43,321 nucleotides of DNA from JBDGYE01 sp039584255. Lineage in GTDB: Bacteria; Gemmatimonadota; Gemmatimonadetes; Palauibacterales; Palauibacteraceae. The translations under genes and the position numbers were made by a program. Below are positions 37,757-43,321 of the stretch, one piece after another (position 1 is the first letter of the stretch; each line of letters starts with the position of its first letter). The stretch lies in contig JBDGYE010000035.1 of assembly GCA_039584255.1 (NCBI GenBank), positions 1-43,321 on the forward strand, written 5' to 3'. The notes beneath the pieces are model-generated. The model did not search any database and was not told the DNA's origin. It saw nothing but the letters and a program-made list of their open reading frames with translations.

Positions 37757-38523
37757 CTGAGCCTCCCCGAGTCGAAGACCGGCCCTTCCGTGCATGCCTT
37801 GATCCAGCTGCCGTCGGCGGACGGCACCGCGCAACCCTGGCACGTGCCGACCCCACAGCCCATGTGCGCCTCCACCGACACCTGCAGGTCGGTTCCCTCT
37901 TCTCTGGCCAGGTCGGCCAGGGCGCTCAGCATCGGTATCGGGCCGCAGCCGAGGACCAGCGGAGTGTCTTCGAGATCGATTCCTTCCAGCACGAGTCCCG
38001 TGCGCCCCAGGCTGCCGTCTTCGGTCCAGATTTCCGGGTGCACGCCGGTCAGCTCAAGCACGAGCTCCGGATCGAAGACGCGATCGCCAGTACGCTCTCC
38101 GTACAGGATCCGAAGAGACCGTGAGCTCTGCGAGACCTCCGCGCCGACGAACAGGAACGGAGCGAGCCCCACGCCTCCCGCCACGCACAGAACCGGCTGC
38201 CTGTCAGGGAGCTCGAACCGGGTGCCCAGCGGTCCCAGGAGCAGCAGGCGCTCCCCGGGGCGGGTACGGCACAGGCGTCGCGTTCCGGCACCGAACTCAC
38301 GGACCAACAGGCCGATACGCCCGTCGGGAGAGCGCCAGCCGACGCTGAACGGACGGGGGAGGAAGGGCGCTGCGACGTCCTCCAGGCCGTATCCGATCAT
38401 CAGGAACTGTCCGGGTCGGCTCGCCTCTGCGATCTCCGGACTCTCGAGCAGCAGCCAGCGGGTGTCCCGGGCGGCCTCGAGGTTCTCCAGCACCTCGGCC
38501 CAGCGGCGGAGGGGCGTCCCCAT
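37744..38523 (-). CDS. pyrK: dihydroorotate dehydrogenase electron-transfer subunit
   Basis: A 259-residue FAD and [2Fe-2S] protein that passes electrons from PyrD to NAD+. It carries RPFSVGW (FAD), GERLLLLGPLGTRF, PVLCVAGGVGLAPFLFVG (NAD site), LVLGCGPIPMLSALADLAREEG and the cluster-binding EAHMGCGVGTCQGCAVPSADG with a final Cys in IKACTEGPVF. It is first in the pyrimidine operon and runs 6 bases after the TPR lipoprotein gene on the same strand. Confidence 0.94.
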   Translation of the reverse strand: MGTPLRRWAEVLENLEAARDTRWLLLESPEIAEASRPGQFLMIGYGLEDVAAPFLPRPFSVGWRSPDGRIGLLVREFGAGTRRLCRTRPGERLLLLGPLGTRFELPDRQPVLCVAGGVGLAPFLFVGAEVSQSSRSLRILYGERTGDRVFDPELVLELTGVHPEIWTEDGSLGRTGLVLEGIDLEDTPLVLGCGPIPMLSALADLAREEGTDLQVSVEAHMGCGVGTCQGCAVPSADGSWIKACTEGPVFDSGRLRWRV

Positions 38524-38528
38524 CCGGG

Positions 38529-40043
38529 CTACTCCAAGTTCTTGAAAGGAGGGGCAAGGGAGTCGGCGGCAGCGGAGTCGGCGGCCACCGGGGCAACGGC
38601 AGGCGAGGTTCTGCTGAAGGCCTGCGGATCGAAGGTCATCTGGATCGCGTCGATACGCTCCTGGAGATCGCGCTCGGCCCTCACATAGAGAGAGTCGGAC
38701 ATGGGCGTGCGGGCCTCCGTTCTCTCCACGGCCACCCGGTACGGATCCTCGGTAGGGAGGGTCGCCAGCAGACGGCGCAGGTCGTCATCCGTTGCCGGTC
38801 CGCGGTCCTCCACCCAGTCGGCCGGCGTGTGGCCCGTGTAGGCGAGCGCGCCGTAGGCGGCTTTCGCGGCCCAGCGGGAATCAGGCGTAAGCTCCAGGTA
38901 TCGCAGGTACAGGCCGCGAGCGACAGGCGACGCGCCCAGCTCGGCTCCGGCGATCTCCGCCGCCCGCAGCACGGCTTCGGCAGCCGATGCGCCTTGGCTC
39001 TGGTACGCCTCCGCGAGACGGTTGAATCTCTGCACCCACCACAGCAGACGCTCCGCCTCGAGGCGGGTCTGTGACTCCGACGACCTCGTGGCAGTCCGTA
39101 GGTAGCTCTCCGTCCCCTCGACATCCTGCAGTTCGTCGGCATCCCCCAGGCGGAGTCGCGCCGCCAGGAAGGCCGCGTCCGGTGCTCCAAACCTGCTGCC
39201 GGGGTTGACCGCAACAGAGCTGTCCAGGAAGACCAGGGCCACCCCATCGTCTCCCGCATAGTGGTGCGCCCGTCCGCGCAGAAAGTAGAGGGTGGAGGTC
39301 TTGGTCGTCTGGGTCTGCGGTTCGTTCATCTGCTCGGCAACCATGCTGTCGACCTGGATCGGAGCCTTTCGACTGAGGCTGTCCAGGTGAATCCGCAGCG
39401 GTTGGGTCAGATCGCCGAAGCGGCTGCTCCGCAGCAGGTTCGCCACCAGAGCGATCGCTTCGTCGTAGTTTCCGATCCCCATCAAGGCCCGCGCCAGATC
39501 GACTCGCGCCTCGTCGGACATGTCGATCGAGCGCGAAGCCGATTCAAGGTCCTCCGCGGCCGGACCCGGGTTCCCCAAGGCGAGGCGTGCCTGGCCACGA
39601 TAGAACAGGAAGAGCGCCCGGTCGTCCGCCGCCACGTCGTCGTCGATGGCCACCGACAGCAGCGAGTCCGCCGCCTCGTTGAAACCGAGCTCAAACTCTG
39701 CCACCCCCCGAAGCCCGGAGGCCAGATGTGCGGTGGAGTTGTCGCTGGCTATCTGCCGCGCCAGCTCCGCCGTCTCTATCGCGGATTCCCACAACTCGTT
39801 GTGCAGCTCCGAGCGCGCTTTGAGGATGGCGGCGTCGTCCGCATACTTGCTCTCGGGATGATTCTGGAGCACTCGCTCCGTCTTGTGGATGACACTGTCG
39901 AACGCGACACGTGCCTCCGAGACCCTGCCCGACCGCAGCCGCTCCACACCGCGATCGTACTCCGCACCGGCGTTGTACATGGCGTTGAAGTACACGCAGG
40001 CGCCGGAGAGAATCAGCGCCGGCCAGATGGCGAGCCGTCTCAA
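38529..40043 (-). CDS. TPR-repeat lipoprotein
   Basis: A 504-residue predicted lipoprotein. The signal MRRLAIWPALILSGAC has a good lipobox (LSGAC, lipidated Cys16). The body is mostly helical repeats of TPR type, for example YDRGVERLRSGRVSEARVAF, ALFLFYRGQARLALGNPGPAA and DLARALMGIGNYDEAIALVANL, and ends in a linker rich in Ala, Pro and Asp. Such proteins often act as scaffolds for outer-membrane or cell-wall assembly. No specific partner is visible, but the upstream amidase gene is coupled to it: the TTG start overlaps the amidase stop as TTGA. Related to, but not clearly, BamD-like proteins. Confidence 0.8.
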   Translation of the reverse strand: MRRLAIWPALILSGACVYFNAMYNAGAEYDRGVERLRSGRVSEARVAFDSVIHKTERVLQNHPESKYADDAAILKARSELHNELWESAIETAELARQIASDNSTAHLASGLRGVAEFELGFNEAADSLLSVAIDDDVAADDRALFLFYRGQARLALGNPGPAAEDLESASRSIDMSDEARVDLARALMGIGNYDEAIALVANLLRSSRFGDLTQPLRIHLDSLSRKAPIQVDSMVAEQMNEPQTQTTKTSTLYFLRGRAHHYAGDDGVALVFLDSSVAVNPGSRFGAPDAAFLAARLRLGDADELQDVEGTESYLRTATRSSESQTRLEAERLLWWVQRFNRLAEAYQSQGASAAEAVLRAAEIAGAELGASPVARGLYLRYLELTPDSRWAAKAAYGALAYTGHTPADWVEDRGPATDDDLRRLLATLPTEDPYRVAVERTEARTPMSDSLYVRAERDLQERIDAIQMTFDPQAFSRTSPAVAPVAADSAAADSLAPPFKNLE

Positions 40044-41227
40044 CCCTTCCCCTCCATGATCGCTATGCGCCGCCCGGTCTCCTCGAAATAGGTATCGATC
40101 GTGTTGGCAAGAGCCCTGGCGATCTCCCTCTGCGCAGATGTACTCGTGAGGCGCCGCTCATCGGAGGAGTTGGTGATGAACCCCAGCTCGACCAGAACGG
40201 TAGGCGTATCGCCGGTGGTGAGCAGCACATAGAACGGCCCTGGCTTGACTCCCCGGTCCTTGCTTCGGAGCACGCTCCTCAGCCCGTTCTGGACGTACCC
40301 GGCGAAGGTGCGCGACTCGCCCAGGTTCACGTCCCGGTCCAGCCCGGCGAGGATGAACTCGAGTTGCTCCATGTTCGGCCGCTCCTCGCCCTCTTCCACC
40401 TCGATCACGGCGTTCTCTCGCATCGCCACCCTGCGCGACTCCTCGGTTCGGGCACGGCCGAGGTAGTAGGTCTCGAATCCGGATGCAGAGGTACCTCGAC
40501 CCGGCTCCGCGTTGACATGGATGGATATGAACAGGTCGGCGCTCATGGACATCGCCCTTCCCGGCCGCTCGGTCACGTTGACCCACCTGTCGCTATCCCT
40601 GATGAGGAGCGGCTGGATGCCGTCCCGCCCCGAGAGCTCGTCGCGAAGATAGTTGGAGACTGCGAGCGTGATATCCTTCTCCCTGACTCCGGTCCGCGGG
40701 CTCCTCGTCCCAGGGTCGTGCCCTCCGTGGCCGGCATCGATGACGACGCGCCACGGGCCGGGCCGGCGGGCGCTCGGCGTCGGGCGGGCGTCCCGCTCCT
40801 TCGCGGAGGCGACCGATCCCGGCTGCACAGCCGTAAGTCCGCCCGCCGCTATCGCTGCCGGAAGCCACTCGGTAAAGAGTTCCACGGGTACCCACAGATC
40901 CCCGGCCTCCAGATAGGGAAGGTTGGCCAACTGGAAGAATCCATCGCCCAACCGGCCGAACGGCGAGCCGGCGGTAAGGACGAGCGGGGCCGCTCCGACA
41001 GCGGCGGTGGCCACGGAGCCGCGCAGGAAGGGCTCGGCGAGAAGTCCCGGCGGGAGAGAACTCCAGCTCGCAGAGGGATACCCGCGGTGCCGGGCTACAG
41101 TAAGCTCGTAGGCGGATCGCCCGACGGTGATCACCTGGCGCTCGGCGGGCTGAGCCGAGAGGCCCGGTGCCGCCGGCAGCGCTCCCAACGCCACCAGCAG
41201 GCGCCACGAGCGGCTGATGGCTTGCAC
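40040..41227 (-). CDS. N-acetylmuramoyl-L-alanine amidase, Amidase_3 family
   Basis: A 395-residue exported zinc amidase that cleaves peptides from peptidoglycan, as AmiA/B/C do in cell separation. A signal peptide (to about residue 25, PGLSAQ) is followed by a 135-residue N-terminal region with YELTVARHRGYPSASW and PYLEAGDLWVPVELFTEWLP, which resembles a copper-amine-oxidase-N-type module. The Amidase_3 domain starts with WRVVIDAGHGGHDPGTRSP (zinc His and later Glu in REKDITLAVS). It also has ADLFISIHVNA (zinc His) and PTVLVELGFITNSSDERRL (catalytic Glu). The GTG at 41227 is chosen because the signal peptide follows it. It is coupled to the TPR lipoprotein gene and lies 16 bases after smpB. 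Confidence 0.9.
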   Translation of the reverse strand: MQAISRSWRLLVALGALPAAPGLSAQPAERQVITVGRSAYELTVARHRGYPSASWSSLPPGLLAEPFLRGSVATAAVGAAPLVLTAGSPFGRLGDGFFQLANLPYLEAGDLWVPVELFTEWLPAAIAAGGLTAVQPGSVASAKERDARPTPSARRPGPWRVVIDAGHGGHDPGTRSPRTGVREKDITLAVSNYLRDELSGRDGIQPLLIRDSDRWVNVTERPGRAMSMSADLFISIHVNAEPGRGTSASGFETYYLGRARTEESRRVAMRENAVIEVEEGEERPNMEQLEFILAGLDRDVNLGESRTFAGYVQNGLRSVLRSKDRGVKPGPFYVLLTTGDTPTVLVELGFITNSSDERRLTSTSAQREIARALANTIDTYFEETGRRIAIMEGKG

Positions 41228-41243
41228 GACCTTCGGGCGGCCT

Positions 41244-41714
41244 CTAGTCCTGTTTCGCTCGCAGTGCACGCTCGATCTCCCGCCGCATGTCGTCACGCTT
41301 TAGGGATTCGCGCTTGTCGTGCAGCTTCTTTCCCTTGGCCAGCCCGACGGTGACCTTCGCCAGGCCGCGAGTGAAGTGCGCATCCAAAGGCACGATGGTC
41401 AGGCCGCGCTCGGCGGTGCGGGCCGCCAGGCGCTGGAGCTCTCGTCGATGGACGAGAAGCTTGCGCCGTCGCAGCGGGTCGGGAACGTCGATGGAGGCGG
41501 ACTCGTAAGGGCTTATGTGCAGGTTGTACAACCAGAGCTCGCCCCCCTCGATCGCCGCGTACGCGTCGGTGAAGCTGGCCTTGCCCTCCCGGAGCGACTT
41601 TACCTCGGCTCCCTTCAGAACGAGTCCGGCTTCGAGTTCCTCGAGGATATGGAACTCGTGACGCGCCTTCCTGTTCCGCAGGACGTTCTTTCGGCCATCG
41701 GCCGATCGGGCCAC
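41244..41714 (-). CDS. smpB: SsrA-binding protein
   Basis: A 156-residue SmpB, the tmRNA partner that rescues stalled ribosomes. Sequence signs are RNRKARHEFHILEELEAGLVLKGAEVKSLREGKASFTDAYAAI, ELWLYNLHISPYE, RRRKLLVHRRELQRL and the C-terminal basic tail GLAKGKKLHDKRESLKRDDMRREIERALR, which enters the decoding centre. The GTG at 41714 follows GGGAGG closely; a TTG at 41726 has no ribosome site. No tmRNA gene was recognised in the window. Confidence 0.95.
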   Translation of the reverse strand: MARSADGRKNVLRNRKARHEFHILEELEAGLVLKGAEVKSLREGKASFTDAYAAIEGGELWLYNLHISPYESASIDVPDPLRRRKLLVHRRELQRLAARTAERGLTIVPLDAHFTRGLAKVTVGLAKGKKLHDKRESLKRDDMRREIERALRAKQD

Positions 41715-41854
41715 CTGACCTCCCAATACGACACGGAGGATGGACGAGACGGGCGGAATCTAGATCGGAGCCGGGTCGGACGCTACCGAAGCCCCGACGG
41801 ATAGAGGTCCAGGCCCGATCCTTGAGCTCGCTCGGAAGAACCGCTCCGGCGCGC

Positions 41855-42802
41855 CTATGCCTGATCGAAGAGCTCCCGTTGCCGCCGCATGACGGCCCGC
41901 AGTCCATACACCTTGGCGACCTCGCCGCCGAGAACGAAGACCACCGCGGCGTAGTAGACCGCGACGACGAGGACGACCAGGGTCGCGAAGGCGAAGAACA
42001 CCCGCGTGAAGTCTGCCACATCGGCCAGGTACCAGCCCAAAGCCGTCTTAACGAGCTCGAAGCCCCCGGCGGAGAAGAGGGCCGCGATGGCGGCGACCTG
42101 CCACCGGAGCCGAGTGGAAGGAACAAACTTGTAGATGAGAAAGAACATCAGGAATATGGCGCCGAAGGCCGTCACATGGCCGAGTGTGACAAGTGTGGGC
42201 CCCACGGGCATGTGCAGTTGCTCCAGCATTTCCCCGCCAAGGGCCATGAGAGTCGTGGTGATTCCGATGTTGGCGGTCAGGAGCACCGTCGCGATCACGA
42301 CCAGCTTCATGTCGATGATCTTGCCCATGATGATGCCGGGACCCTCGCGGAAGTCGAACACCGCGTCCAGCACCGTTCTCAAGGCCCCGAACAGGCGAGT
42401 AGAGAACCAGACGAACAGCACCGCGCTGATCAGCCCCACCGAGCCGGACGACTCTACCACGTCGCGAAGACGGTCCTGTACTTCCGCCACCATGTTCGCG
42501 GTCACCGGCAGGACGTTGCCGATCCAGCCCATGACAGCGCTTTCCGGATTCTCGATTTGGGGCGCGAGGGCGAGGCCGGCGAGGGACAGCACCAGGAGAA
42601 GGAACGGGATCGCGGCCAGGAGAAGGCTGAACGTCAACCCGGAGGCCAGAAAGAAGATGTTGTCAGAGGCGGCCTGGTCGTACACCTCGCGGACGTACTC
42701 CCAGGCGCCATGGAAGCCGCTCCGGAATCCCGGAATGCGCCGCGGGCCGCTTGTCCGTCCACCGGCAGCGGCACCCGCTGGCGTCGACGGCTCCGGGCTC
42801 AC
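41855..42802 (-). CDS. YihY/virulence factor BrkB family membrane protein
   Basis: A 315-residue inner-membrane protein of the YihY/BrkB (formerly mis-called RNase BN) family. It has about six membrane helices, starting near residue 45 with NIFFLASGLTFSLLLAAIPFLLLVL and including LVVIATVLLTANIGITTTLMAL and TRVFFAFATLVVLVVAVYYAAVVFVLG. The segment SAVLFVWFSTRLFGALRTVLDAVFDF is typical. Function is not established in most members. The GTG at 42802 gives an N-terminal proline/glycine-rich stretch before the first helix; the next in-frame ATG is much later. It lies 57 bases after the YtxH-like gene. Confidence 0.88.
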   Translation of the reverse strand: MSPEPSTPAGAAAGGRTSGPRRIPGFRSGFHGAWEYVREVYDQAASDNIFFLASGLTFSLLLAAIPFLLLVLSLAGLALAPQIENPESAVMGWIGNVLPVTANMVAEVQDRLRDVVESSGSVGLISAVLFVWFSTRLFGALRTVLDAVFDFREGPGIIMGKIIDMKLVVIATVLLTANIGITTTLMALGGEMLEQLHMPVGPTLVTLGHVTAFGAIFLMFFLIYKFVPSTRLRWQVAAIAALFSAGGFELVKTALGWYLADVADFTRVFFAFATLVVLVVAVYYAAVVFVLGGEVAKVYGLRAVMRRQRELFDQA

Positions 42803-42859
42803 CGGTCGGTCACGTCGCCGCGGCTCCGGCCGTGACCCGAACGGAGGTCATCCGTCGCG

Positions 42860-43309
42860 TCAGTCGCCCGCTGTCTCCTCGACAGGCTCCGCCGGCTCGG
42901 CGTCCTCCGCCGGCTCGGCGTCCTCCGCCTCAGCCTCCGTTACTCGCTCGCGATACGCCTCTTTCGATTCGGCGACCCTCTGCTCCAGGTCCTTTCGGGC
43001 CTTTCGCGCGGTCTCCTTACCCACTTTGACCGCCTCCTCGGCCTGGAGCCGGCGCTGACGTACCTCCTCGCGGGCGGTCTCGAGCCGTTCCGAAACATCG
43101 CCGCGAACGCGATCGTAACGTTGCTCGACGTCGTCCCGGAGCTCGTGGTACCGCCCCTCCGCATCGTCGCGGAGCTTCCGAACGCGATCCCGGATCTCAG
43201 CCTTCGTTTCCTCGCCAGACTTGGGAGCGTACAGCAGCGCGATGACCGCGCCGAAGATCGCGCCGCCGAGGAAAGAGCCGAGACCCGAGCTACGCCGTTC
43301 GACGATCAC
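42860..43309 (-). CDS. YtxH-like membrane-anchored coiled-coil protein
   Basis: A 149-residue protein with one membrane helix (GSFLGGAIFGAVIALLYAPKSGEETK, the YtxH/gas-vesicle-GvpT-like signature) followed by a long, highly charged coiled coil (about residues 35-120) rich in Arg, Asp and Glu. It ends in an acidic tail with a repeated EDAEPA. The family is linked to stress in Bacillus but has no known molecular role. The GTG at 43309 is only 12 bases from the window edge and the frame is open upstream of it, so a few N-terminal residues or a different start may lie outside. Confidence 0.85.
   Translation of the reverse strand: MIVERRSSGLGSFLGGAIFGAVIALLYAPKSGEETKAEIRDRVRKLRDDAEGRYHELRDDVEQRYDRVRGDVSERLETAREEVRQRRLQAEEAVKVGKETARKARKDLEQRVAESKEAYRERVTEAEAEDAEPAEDAEPAEPVEETAGD
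42887..42929. repeat. 18-bp tandem repeat in the YtxH-like gene
   Basis: Two perfect 18-base copies (CTCCGCCGGCTCGGCGTC, 42887-42904 and 42905-42922) are followed by a partial third. On the coding strand they encode the repeated EDAEPA acidic tail. In-frame slippage would change the tail length by six residues. Confidence 0.7.
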
Positions 43310-43321
43310 GACCGGGGTGTC

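Overview
The window is GC-rich chromosomal DNA from a Gram-negative bacterium. The outer-membrane evidence is a Kdo pathway, a TonB-dependent receptor whose N-terminus has a carboxypeptidase-regulatory-like domain, and several lipoproteins. Three-subunit transhydrogenase genes, an ergothioneine cluster, many GTG/TTG starts and very frequent 4-base stop/start overlaps would suit Gemmatimonadota or a relative. That placement is an inference, because no rRNA or other phylogenetic marker is present. No tRNA, rRNA, CRISPR array, insertion sequence or prophage was seen.

Layout. 1-3043 (minus): dtd, maf, glpK and a LOG-family gene, a tightly packed operon. 3044-3824: a 780-base region without a convincing gene. 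It holds a strong minus-strand promoter, a run of hairpins that may be a structured RNA or long leader, two A/T palindromes, and DnaA-box-like repeats spaced exactly 11 bp apart. 3825-5798 (minus): a superfamily 1 helicase. 5941-9474 (plus): a coupled operon for an O-methyltransferase-like protein, an aromatic-amino-acid-decarboxylase-like enzyme, a Bcp peroxiredoxin and a DsbA-like thioredoxin-fold protein. 9529-10865 (minus): two unrecognised genes, one secreted. 11291-14170 (plus): pntAA-pntAB-pntB, ending in a hairpin terminator. 14211-19339 (minus): egtB-egtD-egtA (ergothioneine) plus an acyltransferase. 19464-21732 (plus, divergent): an osmoprotectant-type ABC importer that may carry ergothioneine. 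21863-23756: an acyl-CoA dehydrogenase with a frameshift near its C-terminus. 23923-26544: a lipoprotein and a TonB-dependent receptor. 26580-29613: a quinone oxidoreductase, a DUF2784 protein, a two-domain VOC protein and a holin-like membrane protein.

29929-35983 (plus) is the most interesting block. It encodes an ATP-grasp protein, KdnA-like aminotransferase, KdnB-like 8-oxidase, KdsA, a transaldolase-CBS fusion and a KdsC-like phosphatase. Together these look like a pathway to 8-amino-3,8-dideoxy-octulosonate (Kdo8N), the amino form of the inner-core sugar Kdo. The usual arabinose-5-phosphate isomerase KdsD (SIS domain plus two CBS domains) is absent. In its place is a protein with a KdsD-like CBS pair fused to a fructose-6-phosphate-aldolase/transaldolase domain. 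I infer that this protein supplies or controls arabinose 5-phosphate by aldol chemistry rather than isomerisation.

36069-43309 (minus) is housekeeping: pyrK-pyrD-pyrF, a TPR lipoprotein, an N-acetylmuramoyl-L-alanine amidase, smpB, a YihY/BrkB membrane protein and a YtxH-like coiled-coil protein.
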